A DNA stretch of 64,000 bases from Phytophthora colocasiae. Taxonomy: Eukaryota > Oomycota > Peronosporomycetes > Peronosporales > Peronosporaceae. A program made the position numbers and the translations under genes. The stretch is from contig JAGKQI010000103.1 in assembly GCA_018806915.1 (NCBI GenBank), positions 1,116,001 to 1,180,000 of the forward strand, given 5' to 3'. Below the pieces are notes generated by a model. It was not told the DNA's origin. It did not search any database and saw only the letters and a list, made by a program, of their open reading frames with translations. Every line of letters starts with the position of its first letter. Positions within the stretch are counted from its first letter, which is position 1. Shown in pieces: positions 31,173 to 40,631 of the stretch.

Positions 31173-31590
31173 GGGCCGTTCTTAACCGGGATCGCGACCC
31201 CAAAGTAGCTCTGTGATTGGTCGGTGTATTGTAAATTTTCGCGATTGCTTGACACACGCGATCCGACTTTCGGGTCGCGACCTTTGTGGGATCGCGGGAT
31301 CGCAAACAGCTCAAACGCGCTACCAAGGCAGCGTACAAACAAATACATTAGCTCTTCGACACCGCTAGCAAACACGAGGTCATAAGCTACAAGTGTGTGC
31401 CTCTGTTGTATTTTTAACGTTCCTTATGCTGTTGTAAAGGGCAGAAATGTGATTATTAAAACATAACATTGTTTTTATCTTACTATTATGTTTGATGCTA
31501 CAGAATCGCGATCCGGTTAGGAACGGCCGGATCGCGATCTTACAGAAAATCTGAAATTCTCCAGGTCGCGATCCCAGTTAAGAACGGCCC
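31173..31590. mobile_element. Harbinger-type MITE with TTA target duplication
   Basis: A 418-bp non-coding element. The ends are 27-bp inverted repeats starting GGGCCGTTCTTAAC, with one mismatch. TTA is duplicated on both sides (31170-31172, 31591-31593), as expected for PIF/Harbinger-type insertion. The empty site CTTACGTTCC is preserved at 42718-42727 in the other copy of the block. A further inverted pair (GATCGCGATCC...) lies inside the right half. Confidence 0.88.
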
Positions 31591-31621
31591 TTACGTTCCC
31601 TACCTTTGCTTTAACGCTGTT

Positions 31622-31654
31622 TCTAAGCGTCAATGTTCTGCGTGGGGCCGAAAT
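31622..31654 (-). pseudogene. Relict of the flavohemoglobin 3' end
   Basis: This short stretch is the same as the 3' end of the flavohemoglobin pseudogene at 42750-42781. It marks the right border of the copied block. Confidence 0.6.
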
Positions 31655-31762
31655 GGACATTCCTTACTTCAAGGCTTACCTGGTGGGTGCTGGCAGTATC
31701 ACCGATGCTCATTGCCCACGCGAGTTTATCATGCTGGAAGATCTCAAGAGTGTGGTCGACTA
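31655..31762 (+). pseudogene. Fragment of the HutF-M20 last exon, left part
   Basis: Reads DIPYFKAYLVGAGSITDAHC and onward, matching the last exon of the gene at 27074-30006 with a 12-bp in-frame deletion. It is interrupted at the TA dinucleotide 31761-31762 by the Tc1/mariner element and resumes at 33200. Confidence 0.85.
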
Positions 31763-33199
31763 CACCTTTTCAACTTCAAAATGGCGACAGGTAAAATCAA
31801 TGTTGCAAAATGTAAAATCAAAATGGCACGCGCAAGAGAAGTTACCAACGCAAAACTTGATATTAACGTTATTCTCCTACAGGCATATCTTTCATCTGAA
31901 TTGCGCGTGCGTGAAATGTCGTCGTGTGCAGCGAACACTTACGGCATAAATCCGGCGTGATTGCTTCGTTCACAAGGAGATCTGCGGCAAGTTTTAGGTA
32001 GCTTTCTCGGTGCGCCTTGATAGTGAGGTGGGGAGGTACACGCAAAATAGCTTGACGATGCCTGGCGAGGAAACGTTTTACCATAGCTTTGAATGCGGAA
32101 AAGCAATTCTCGATCGGGTTCAGCATTGGGGAGTACGGACCGAGACGCAACAGTGTCGCCGTCGAGAACGGGGCTTCGTCGAAGACGTCTCCAATGTTGG
32201 CATAACACGGTGCGTTATCGCACACCAGCACAACGTTCTCCAGCAGTGTTGAAGCGCCGATGTACCTCAGCATGCGGCGAATGTAGTCGTTGCAGGCCTC
32301 TGACGTGAAGGAGCCAAAGCGCTTTTCCGAGTAAGCGAGCCCGTCTTCCGAAATACACGCTATCACGTGAATGTTTGACCCCTTGCTGGCAGTGTTCTTG
32401 TCCACAGCACGCCTTCCTTTCTTGATTCGTCCACGGCGGCGTGCACTCCACAAATTAAAGTTAGTTTCATCCACATAAAATATCTTCTTACCTGCAGCTT
32501 TTAGAGCAATTAACTCGATGACATAATCTCTCCGCAAAATCTTGTTCTCGACAAGGTTGCGATAGTTGTTGTCACGATGCGTCTGTTTAACAGTGTACAT
32601 CTGGGCGTCAATGTGTGCCTTAACCGTCTGCCGCGTCACCTTCAGCGCGAAGCGCTCTTCAAGAGCATCAACCATCTCGTCAAGTGTAATGTAGCAGTTG
32701 TCATCAATGAGACCGAGTAGGTAGGCGACGTGCTCGTCATGAATCTTGCTGTGGCGCTTGCCTCCACGAGGTTTTCTTGGTGACATTTCCCAGTTGTCAG
32801 TGGCCTCAGCAGCATTGATCCAATGATATGCTGTACGTAGTTTGACATCGTTCTTGGCTGCGATATCGCGCCAGTCTTGGCCGTTGCGAGCAGCTCGAAG
32901 AACCCGGAGAATAGTTGCGTCGTCGTACATCATTGTTGTGAGGAATAGGTAGCTCAAAGAGAAAAGGAAAGTGAATGAATAGCATTGTGGCAACGCTGCT
33001 GCAGCAATAGTGTCCATCAATTCCTTGGCCACCGGACAGCCAGCCAAAGTAAAAAGGCGGGAGCAATCTTCATCTCTACGATTTAATTAACTGTATAACT
33101 AAATGCTATCAAAGTTATTAGGTATCAGCGTCATGCCATTTTGATTTTACATTTTGCAACATTGATTTTACCTGTCGCCATTTTGAAGTTGAAAAGGTG
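31763..33199. mobile_element. Tc1/mariner-type transposon, complete
   Basis: 1437 bp, bounded by perfect 66-bp terminal inverted repeats (31763-31828 and 33134-33199) starting CACCTTTTCAACTTC, and flanked by TA on both sides. Removing it restores GTCGAC-TA-CTACTTC, exactly the uninterrupted sequence at 29956-29970. It encodes an intact transposase on the minus strand. The perfect repeats and the open transposase suggest a recent, possibly still mobile insertion. Confidence 0.93.
31869..33047 (-). CDS. Tc1/mariner-superfamily DDE transposase
   Basis: Up to 392 residues; an internal start (MYDDATILRVLRAARNG, 32929) gives about 353 residues and a more typical N-terminus. A helix-turn-helix region (DWRDIAAKNDVKLRTAYHWIN) is followed by a basic linker (SPRKPRGGKRH) and a second DNA-binding section. 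The catalytic triad is visible as YVDETNF, VLVCDNAP and LNPIENCFSAFK (D, D, E). The frame is uninterrupted. It belongs to the IS630/Tc1/mariner superfamily; the exact clade cannot be set by eye. Confidence 0.9.
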   Translation of the reverse strand: MAGCPVAKELMDTIAAAALPQCYSFTFLFSLSYLFLTTMMYDDATILRVLRAARNGQDWRDIAAKNDVKLRTAYHWINAAEATDNWEMSPRKPRGGKRHSKIHDEHVAYLLGLIDDNCYITLDEMVDALEERFALKVTRQTVKAHIDAQMYTVKQTHRDNNYRNLVENKILRRDYVIELIALKAAGKKIFYVDETNFNLWSARRRGRIKKGRRAVDKNTASKGSNIHVIACISEDGLAYSEKRFGSFTSEACNDYIRRMLRYIGASTLLENVVLVCDNAPCYANIGDVFDEAPFSTATLLRLGPYSPMLNPIENCFSAFKAMVKRFLARHRQAILRVPPHLTIKAHRESYLKLAADLLVNEAITPDLCRKCSLHTTTFHARAIQMKDMPVGE

Positions 33200-33434
33200 T
33201 ACTACTTCACGCTCGGCAAGAGGCTAATTGAGGTGGGCAAGTAAGCGGAAAACTAAGAACTTAGAGAGCAAGCACATATACTTCGTTTTTTTGATTGAAA
33301 AATCATTGCTTTACCTGTCATACTACAGTAGTATTACTAATACTACAGTATAATAATACGTAGTATGATATCAGGCTAGATAGCTACAAAATGGTAGTAT
33401 CACCTATTGTTACAAATCTGCTCAAACTACGAAG
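33200..33434. pseudogene. Fragment of the HutF-M20 last exon, right part, and flank
   Basis: Continues the interrupted copy: YFTLGKRLIEVGK and a stop at 33244, then the downstream sequence shared with 30007-30190, differing mainly by a short duplication in the ACTACAGTA tract. Confidence 0.8.
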
Positions 33435-33980
33435 ATGTCGCACGACCGTGTTCGTAGTGGTGCTAGCACTGCTGCAACTGACAGCACTCCAGTGACAGCG
33501 GCATTCGTTGGAGCACCTGCAGTTTGGACTGCAGCAGGGATTGGCGCTGGGGTTGGGACGACACTTTGGGGAGCAGCCGCCGCTATTCCCAGTCTCGTAG
33601 GATTCGGGTCAGGCGGCATTGCGGCGGGTTCCTGGGCCGCGTCGTGGATGTCCGCAAGTGCCGTCGCAAACGGAGGAGGGGTTGCAGCCGGAAGTCTCAT
33701 AGCAACTAGTCAGAGCATCGGCGCTGCTGGTTTGGCGATGACCACTGGTCCTGCAATCGTTGTCGCCAGTGTTGCTGCTGCTGCTGCAGGTGCAAGTGTG
33801 TGGGCGAATGCTTCAGCAATATCCAATGGGATATCACCTACCATCGCTGCAACGAGTGGCGTCGTAACGAGTGGAATCGGTGCAGCTGTCGGTGCCACTA
33901 CTGACTACGTATTTCCTATGGCGAAGTCGTACCTGTTCAACTCGAAGCTTAAGTTTAAATGGATCCTGTCATCGGCGTAG
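33435..33980 (+). CDS. Interferon-6-16/ISG12-like small hydrophobic protein
   Basis: A 181-residue single-exon protein. Residues about 34-101 match the ISG12/IFI27/IFI6 family: an alternating Gly/Ala hydrophobic helix, then GSGGIAAGSWAASWMSASA and ANGGGVAAGSLIATSQSIGA. A second Ala/Gly/Val-rich hydrophobic region (about 105-155) follows, and the tail is basic (KLKFKW). Animal members are small membrane proteins of mitochondria, ER or nuclear envelope linked to apoptosis and antiviral responses; the role in an oomycete is unknown. It follows a truncated HutF-M20 copy, and a broken paralogue lies at 30190-30403. Confidence 0.8.
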   Translation: MSHDRVRSGASTAATDSTPVTAAFVGAPAVWTAAGIGAGVGTTLWGAAAAIPSLVGFGSGGIAAGSWAASWMSASAVANGGGVAAGSLIATSQSIGAAGLAMTTGPAIVVASVAAAAAGASVWANASAISNGISPTIAATSGVVTSGIGAAVGATTDYVFPMAKSYLFNSKLKFKWILSSA

Positions 33981-34213
33981 TTCCGTGGATAGCAAAGACA
34001 CCACCCAACTCATAATCCAACAACCTCAAGACGTTATAGCTATTATCTGGATGAAGATCTGATCCTTAAGCGGTAGATCGACGGAGGTATAGTCGTATCT
34101 CGTCTTCTACAGCGTACCTACGAATTACGTGACAAGTCCTGCACGGGTAATGATTGGGATTTTGTCGAAATAACAGCATTGCTTTGTCGTTATCTGACAT
34201 TCCTGTGCTGGGC

Positions 34214-36414
34214 TCAAACATTAGCTTTGAGATCAAACTGGATAGGATCAAGACCTCCCCACTCTGCTCTCCACTCGATATCCCGAGTCGCAAAATCAAC
34301 ACCAATATGCTTCTGATAACTCTCGAAGCTCCGTTCAGTCCCTAACGTGTAATTGCCCGCGCTAACTTCATCATTCTGGCTTTGATCAACACGCAGCAAC
34401 TTCTGAACGTATTGAGCCGACGCTATGCGGGAACGTTTGGTTTCGTCACTCTCCAGTTCCTGGAAAACGGGACGATACGCTCGAGTCCAGAGGTGGTAAA
34501 CCACAGTTTCCGAAGGTGTGAAGAAATCCCACCCAGCAGTCCACAGTCGTGCAGCCATCGAGGATTCTTCCCCGAAAAACAAGAAGCGAAGACTTTCGTC
34601 GTAGGGTACTTCCTCCATCACCCTAGATGACGAGAACGCAAAGCCAGCAGCCCAAAAAAGCGACGGTAACGGCCTATAAAGCAACAGAGCAACACAGAAA
34701 CGTAAGAACGCTGACCGATTCGCCATAACTTCATATATCTACGCACTTGTCTAAAGGCTTTGCAAGAATTTTGCCAGTTTGACGCAGCATGCCGTGGTCG
34801 TCGAAAGAGGAGGCACATAAGACAGTGGGGCGGCATTCAGCTGAAACCTATATGTACACAGTAGTGAGCGAGCCACACAGTTAGACGGGTCGAAATGCTG
34901 CGCCTTACCTCATTCGGCAAAGTATATCCTAGTGGGTATGTTGTCAGAATAGGTTTTGAAGAAGTGCACTTTTCCAGCTCGCCGATAAGGAAACAATCCC
35001 ACCCGGGACGAAAGCGCATGTGGCTATCGATCTGGAGATAAAACTCCTCGCCTTGCCAAAGCTTTTGCGCCTGTGCACGTGCCACACATGGACCAGCAGC
35101 GTTTCGAAAGTCGATCCACTGCACACGGACTTTATCGATAGGGTACTTATTCTCCAGGTACTCTTTCGTGTCATCGTCAGTATCACTTTGCAAGCAAATG
35201 CCGATAGAAACTCGGTCAGGAAATGTTGCACGTGCTAGCAAATCATCCACCGTGTGTCTACACTCCGAGTCGCGGTAACTCGGAATTGCAACGAAAATGG
35301 AAGCTTGATCCTGGTTCTTTCCTGTAGCTGACGGAAGTGGACGGGGTACGGATACGGAGACACTTTTCACTGGAGTCGGCGAAGCTGCAGGCGGGATACC
35401 GTAATACCAAATCGTCACAGCTTTACGTTCACGATACGTCGGCAGCACCTCATGTTCGACATCAAGGCTTCGGAACACTATCAGTGTATCAAGTTTGGGT
35501 GGTACGTCCCATTGACAAGCTGGTAATATCTTTGAACCCCTTAGATGAATGCGTAAATGCCCGCCATGCTCAGCTTCCCACTGGTCATTCAGGTAATACA
35601 CACATGTGACTAGGCGCACAAGTCCATCCTTGGTCATACCACGTTCATCTCTCTGAGCATTGGAATACGTATCGAAATGTTTGACAAACCGAGCACCGTC
35701 TCCTGGCTACCATCCACAAGCACAAGATTAAAAAATGTTTTCCAACGTCCAATATTCAGGTAAATAGAAGTACGTACGAAAACTGCAAACTGCGTCGACA
35801 CAACATTACGCAAATCCAGCTCTGGTAATACCTTCTTGAGTCCGTATACAAGTGATTCCACTTGTCTCCGCAGGTGCAGAATTGCTGGACTAACGTTTTC
35901 CGATTCAACGTTCAAATCACTCGGGGTCTGGATCCAATGGATTCTATCTCCACGCACTGCTCGGTCATTGCGTAAATTGTGACCAGCGCCAACTTTTGCG
36001 TCGTGAAATTGCTCCTTCTCCGCCAACTGCGTCAGTGCATCTCTCACCGCCAAAGCGTTCTGTCGACCCAGAAACCCCTCCTTCACCACGAAACCTGGCG
36101 AATCCGGATGTTTTAGCACTGCAAAAAACAATTGATAACGGATTAATCGTGACATTGGAAATACACGAAGTGTAGTGTAACAATGTACTGAAGAGCTCCG
36201 ACGGATTCAATTTCGCTGCTTGAGTCGCGGGGTCCAGAATGCTCGGAGGGGAAGCTTTCAACTGCGTTTTCTCCTCCTGATTAGAAGACGTAGGATTTGA
36301 GCTTTGTTGGTCAGGTGGAGAGGCACTAGTTGAAGGCAGCTTCGCCCCTAAAGAAGCCTCCACGAGCGCCTGGAGCTGCGGAGACAACGTGTTGAGCAAG
36401 GTCTTCGACTCCAT
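34214..36414 (-). CDS. Prolyl 4-hydroxylase fused to GT60 GlcNAc-transferase (Skp1-type)
   Basis: Five phase-compatible exons (36414-36189, 36118-35778, 35706-34909, 34847-34747, 34673-34214) give 641 residues. Residues about 80-295 are a 2-oxoglutarate/Fe(II) prolyl hydroxylase: H199 and D201 (VKHFDTYSN), H274 (VEHEV) and R283 (RKAVTIWYYG) bind iron and 2-oxoglutarate. Residues about 326-641 are a GT60 polypeptide GlcNAc-transferase: VAIPSYRD, FYLQIDSHMRFRPGWD (the DxH motif), RPTVLCASSF, and FFTPSETVVYHLW. In Dictyostelium, separate enzymes PhyA and Gnt1 hydroxylate and glycosylate a proline of Skp1; here both steps are in one cytosolic chain. The first 75 residues are a Ser/Pro/Gln-rich leader. 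It shares a 104-bp promoter with ELP1. Confidence 0.9.
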
Positions 36415-36518
36415 CTTTTATGACAAGATGTGTCGAAAATACACAAAATAGGCGTCGAAAATAGGTTTTTGACGCCGATTTTCGACATTTTCGACACTAA
36501 ATCGTTTGGTGGCCAATC
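36415..36518. promoter_or_regulatory. 104-bp bidirectional promoter with four GTCGAAAAT motifs
   Basis: GTCGAAAAT occurs at 36432-36440 and 36454-36462, and its reverse complement ATTTTCGAC at 36478-36486 and 36487-36495. The pair GGCGTC (36451-36456) and GACGCC (36471-36476) adds a larger inverted symmetry. CCAAT lies at 36513-36517, just before the ELP1 start. Confidence 0.7.
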
Positions 36519-39500
36519 ATGCGCAATTTGGTGTGTCTACAGCGCCGTGTGTGGGCTCTAGAGGCATCTTCTCCTACTGATGACCCATGCGTTGCATTCG
36601 TCTCAATACCAGATGAATCTCGTGCGTTTTTCTTGCGTTCTAGTGGCCGTATCGAATCCCTGCAGCTTGATGAAGAAGATGCGCATTTGTCGACAATAGA
36701 GCTGGAATTGTTCCTAGATCTACGTGAATTCGTAGAAAACGGTGATGAATCTACCAGTTATTGGTACTGGATGAGCTACGTGGCCGAACTAGGGACATTG
36801 GTATGCGTTTCTACCAGTGGTTCACTTGTTTCGGTGGATGTAGACGCCATGACCGGCGAAGAAGTGGGTTGTGTGGACAGTGGACTACGCGGTGTGGCGT
36901 GGAGCAGTAACCAGGAGATGTTAGCGGTTGTCACTGGCGCAGGGTCGCTGTTAGTCATGAATAACGACTGGGAAGTGCTTCATGAGACGGAGATTGAAAG
37001 GGTTTTACCGTCAGAACTGGAGCTCAAGAGCTGTAAACGAGATGATGAGAGTTGGTATAGTGAACTTTGTTGGCGTGAAGACTCCAAGTTTGTCGTGTTG
37101 AATATTGCAACACAAGAGAAGACAAATGGCAACGTTATGCAGAAGGTGGTGGTGTTTAATGAACAACTTGAGTTCCATGCGCTTGGTAGACTTGAGGACG
37201 GACGTGCCATCCCAGGGCTTGGATCGGCGTTGGATTGGAGTCAGAGCTTGGCGTTGATAGCAAGTTATGAAGAACGGAAGGGGAGGCTGGTTGTGGTGTT
37301 TTTCGAACGTAATGGACTACGTCATGGGGAATTCGTCATCCCAGCGATGTATCGAGCTCCTGAGTACCGAGTTGACAGTGTGCGATGGAATGCAACATCC
37401 GACACTCTTGCAGTGAGTATTTATCCTGTGAATGATAAGAACCAGCCAACGGTTGTTCAGATATGGTCGAGGAACAATTACCACTGGTACTTGAAGCAAG
37501 AGCTTCAGCTCCCGACTGGTGATCGGCTTGTTGATCTCTCTTGGGATGATGAAGTGGCTGGGCGTTTGGATGTCATTACTTGTTCATCGACCAAACAGCT
37601 TAGGCTCTATAAGCACGAATTTGCTTGGGATATCTGTAGTGTGGAGGCTGAGCGTCCGGCGAATGGCCAGGATGGTGTGCCACAAGCTCAGAGTATAGCA
37701 GTGGCGGGTGTTATCGACGGATCGAAGCTGCTGCTTACACCGCTTCACCGTGCTTTGGTTCCGCCTCCTTTTGCACTGCTCCAAGTCACTTTTGATGCAG
37801 CAATCAACTCAATCACTTTCGATTCTCAGTCCGAGACATTGCTGGCGCTGTTGGCCAATGGGACTTTAGTCCTAGTGGAAAACTACTTGACTCCAGCAAA
37901 CACTCGTTCCTCAGCGGGCTTACCTCCGTCCACTGCAACAGTTCAAGATCAACGCCTGAATGCAGCAATGGCGATGAAGACTATTAATTTGCCTCACGAT
38001 GAGGCACTTTCGAGTCTGTTGTGGGCTCACTTGGACCTCAACTCTCGCCGCCTCCTGTTTGCTGGTAAAACCGGCGACCAGGATCGATTTGCTATTGGAT
38101 CAGCGAATAACTGCAGTGAAGAATGTGAGGGGGTTGCTACGATTGATCATATGGAGCTTTCTGGCGTCCGAAGAGCTTGTGAAGTGCACCAGACTCGAGA
38201 TGTTTCTGACGAAAATTCGGCTGTACTTGCCGTACAGATTCATGATGGGTTAATCTTCACGCTGGACGCTTTATCGGATAATACTACACCAACTCAAGTA
38301 GCTGGAAGGTTCCCAGCCTACTCACATTTCACTGTGCTTAACTGTGGGCTTACCGAGGATCAAACTGGCCCAGCAGATGGCATATTGGTGGTTGGCTTGG
38401 ACGGTTTAAGTGCAAGATTGTACGTGAATGGGAAGGTTCTGAGCTCTGCTTGCTCGTCCTTCCGCTACTGTTCTCTACCGTCGGTGCTTTTATTCACAAC
38501 ACAAGGACGCGAGCCGCGACTTTGTATCGCACCATTGAGTGGTCTCATGCGGTTCTCTCGTTCTTCTGCAGCTATTGACACCGTCAAATTGGAATCACGC
38601 TCAGTAGAACGGGGGGCTTTACTGGTCGCAACAGTGGGGCAACGAGCTAATGTGATTGTCCAGCTCCCGCGTGGAAATCTCGAGTGTATTTATCCCCAGT
38701 TACTGGTATTAGCGCTAGCAGCGCAACAAATCCAAGTGCGAGAGTATGCAGCGGCGTTGGAACTTTGTCGTCGCCACCGCCTTGACCTGAACCTCCTCTT
38801 CGACTACAACCCTCAGTCTTTTCTGGAAAATTTCGCTCGATTTCTCATTAAGCGTTTGCTTACCCGACCAGCTGCAGTTGCCAGTGATAGACTCTGTCTT
38901 TTCATCACCAATTTACATCCCATTGACTGCTGGAGTACGAAATATGGTCCATTACTCGAGCCATTTACTGCATCGGAAGTAAATGGAAGCGACCAGGCAG
39001 GAGAAGAGAAAGTTAACGTGGTGTGTCGGGAGTTTATGCTCGCAATTCAAGATCTGGAGAATGGTGAAGAGGAAGCACAAGCTCTCCTTCTACCGTTCGT
39101 TACGTGTGCGGTGAAGCAATCACCTCCACGTTTCGATGAAGCACTGGGTAAAATCCGAAAGCTGCTTCAAGGAGCTTCTTCAGCAGCTGCAACACGTGCG
39201 ATTAAACATCTCATCATGTTGACAGACGTGGACAGTCTGTACTCGGAAGCCCTGGGTCTGTACGATCTGGCCCTCGTCCGAACGGTGGCTACCCATTCCC
39301 AACGAGACCCGAAGGAGTACGTCCCATTCCTCGACCGCGTGGAACGTCTGGAAAATGACAACAGGAGGAAATACACAATCGACGTGCATCTTGAACGACA
39401 TGCAAGCGCGCTAACTCATCTTGCTGCACTGATTACGGAGACCAACGACCAAGAGGAGAAGGACAAGCTTCAAAATCTGGGTCTGGACTTGATAAAGCAA

Positions 39501-40631
39501 GGAGAACTGTACGATCAGGCTCTCCGTCTATTCCCTACAAAGCGAGGAGATCAGTCCTTCCGCCATCAGATTTTAAACTTGAAAGGTAATTTCCTGGAGA
39601 TGAAGAAGAAGTACGAGGCTGCTGCCTACGTGTATTTATCAGCTTCAGAGAAGGATAAGGCTCGGCGTGCTTTTATATCTGCGAACAAGTGGCAAATGGC
39701 GCTGGCGTTGAGTGCTCGAGATGAGAATCCTGAAAAGCTACGTAATGAAGCGTACACAATTGCTCAAGAACTTTTGAACAAACAGCAACAAGATGGATCT
39801 GTTGACAATGTCTTGGCAGTAGCTAGAATCTACGTCGAGTACTGCAACGATGTTGATGAGGCTGTGGCGCTGCTAGTTACTCATCAACAGTGGTCAGAAG
39901 CTTTACGCTTGGCGTATCTGCATCAGCGCAGCGATTTGGTTGAAAGTGATGTGGAAACTGGTGTATTGCAGTGCAGTGACGACGTGCAGGAGGAATTGGA
40001 GAGCAAACAGAAGCAGTACGTCAAGCATTGGAAGCGCTTGACCACAATTCGCGAGCAAAAGCGGCTCTTTAAGCTACATGGGATCGATGGAAGCCGGTGG
40101 GATCGAGACGTCGGAGGTGATGGAGACACAGACGCTGGTAGTGTTCGTTCCGGAGCTTCCAGTGCAGTGGATAGTGCTCTCTCCTATGCTTCTGTCAGCT
40201 CAGTCGGCAGTCACAACAGTGCTGCTAGTATCGGGAATTTCTCGATGCAGTCTCTGACTATGGCGACAGCCAGTCACTTTTACGCCACGCAAGCTCTAGG
40301 AGACGCTGGCAAGAAGCCCAAGATGAAATCCAAGCATGGAGGTATCCCGTCCAGACGAGAGAGACGGAAGAGAATGAAGGAAGGCAGCGCTGAAGAGGAA
40401 GCTTACGTTGAGCAGCAGCTTTCGGAATTGCGACCGAATGCAGCATTGGCAAGAGAGGTTGCTGGTCTTTTGGAAATGCTCGTCTTCTTTGGCCACGTTC
40501 AGCAAGCTCAGAGCCTGCAGACCCAACTCGCTGGCTTTGAAGAGTATGTTGCTGATAACAAAATTCCGGATAATGGCGATCAGAAATCTACGGCATATCC
40601 GCAGTGGAGGTTAGAAGCTTTACAAGGTTAA
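36519..40631 (+). CDS. ELP1: Elongator complex protein 1
   Basis: A single-exon gene for 1370 residues, close to the human and yeast lengths (about 1330-1350). The N-terminal half has the WD40-like repeats of ELP1/IKI3 (beginning MRNLVCLQRRVW, then GLRGVAWSSNQEMLAV, and DSVRWNATSDTLAV). The C-terminal half is a helical repeat region (KKKYEAAAYVYLSASEKDKA, QQWSEALRLAYLHQRSDLV). Near the end lies a basic segment (KMKSKHGGIPSRRERRKRM) that corresponds to the tRNA-binding region. ELP1 scaffolds Elongator, which makes the cm5U-type modification of wobble uridines in tRNA. Confidence 0.93.
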   Translation: MRNLVCLQRRVWALEASSPTDDPCVAFVSIPDESRAFFLRSSGRIESLQLDEEDAHLSTIELELFLDLREFVENGDESTSYWYWMSYVAELGTLVCVSTSGSLVSVDVDAMTGEEVGCVDSGLRGVAWSSNQEMLAVVTGAGSLLVMNNDWEVLHETEIERVLPSELELKSCKRDDESWYSELCWREDSKFVVLNIATQEKTNGNVMQKVVVFNEQLEFHALGRLEDGRAIPGLGSALDWSQSLALIASYEERKGRLVVVFFERNGLRHGEFVIPAMYRAPEYRVDSVRWNATSDTLAVSIYPVNDKNQPTVVQIWSRNNYHWYLKQELQLPTGDRLVDLSWDDEVAGRLDVITCSSTKQLRLYKHEFAWDICSVEAERPANGQDGVPQAQSIAVAGVIDGSKLLLTPLHRALVPPPFALLQVTFDAAINSITFDSQSETLLALLANGTLVLVENYLTPANTRSSAGLPPSTATVQDQRLNAAMAMKTINLPHDEALSSLLWAHLDLNSRRLLFAGKTGDQDRFAIGSANNCSEECEGVATIDHMELSGVRRACEVHQTRDVSDENSAVLAVQIHDGLIFTLDALSDNTTPTQVAGRFPAYSHFTVLNCGLTEDQTGPADGILVVGLDGLSARLYVNGKVLSSACSSFRYCSLPSVLLFTTQGREPRLCIAPLSGLMRFSRSSAAIDTVKLESRSVERGALLVATVGQRANVIVQLPRGNLECIYPQLLVLALAAQQIQVREYAAALELCRRHRLDLNLLFDYNPQSFLENFARFLIKRLLTRPAAVASDRLCLFITNLHPIDCWSTKYGPLLEPFTASEVNGSDQAGEEKVNVVCREFMLAIQDLENGEEEAQALLLPFVTCAVKQSPPRFDEALGKIRKLLQGASSAAATRAIKHLIMLTDVDSLYSEALGLYDLALVRTVATHSQRDPKEYVPFLDRVERLENDNRRKYTIDVHLERHASALTHLAALITETNDQEEKDKLQNLGLDLIKQGELYDQALRLFPTKRGDQSFRHQILNLKGNFLEMKKKYEAAAYVYLSASEKDKARRAFISANKWQMALALSARDENPEKLRNEAYTIAQELLNKQQQDGSVDNVLAVARIYVEYCNDVDEAVALLVTHQQWSEALRLAYLHQRSDLVESDVETGVLQCSDDVQEELESKQKQYVKHWKRLTTIREQKRLFKLHGIDGSRWDRDVGGDGDTDAGSVRSGASSAVDSALSYASVSSVGSHNSAASIGNFSMQSLTMATASHFYATQALGDAGKKPKMKSKHGGIPSRRERRKRMKEGSAEEEAYVEQQLSELRPNAALAREVAGLLEMLVFFGHVQQAQSLQTQLAGFEEYVADNKIPDNGDQKSTAYPQWRLEALQG

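Larger units (their letters stand above)
30404..31654. repeat. Duplicated block with RxLR family 2, copy 1
   Basis: Matches about 41294-42785 in the same orientation: CAGATCCCGGGATTGATTC at the left, the effector gene, and the flavohemoglobin 3' relict ending GGGGCCGAAAT at the right. The copy at 42 kb has about 0.65 kb more on the left (41318-41975); this copy has an inserted MITE at 31173-31590. The block interrupts an older duplicated HutF-M20/ISG12 segment. Confidence 0.75.
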
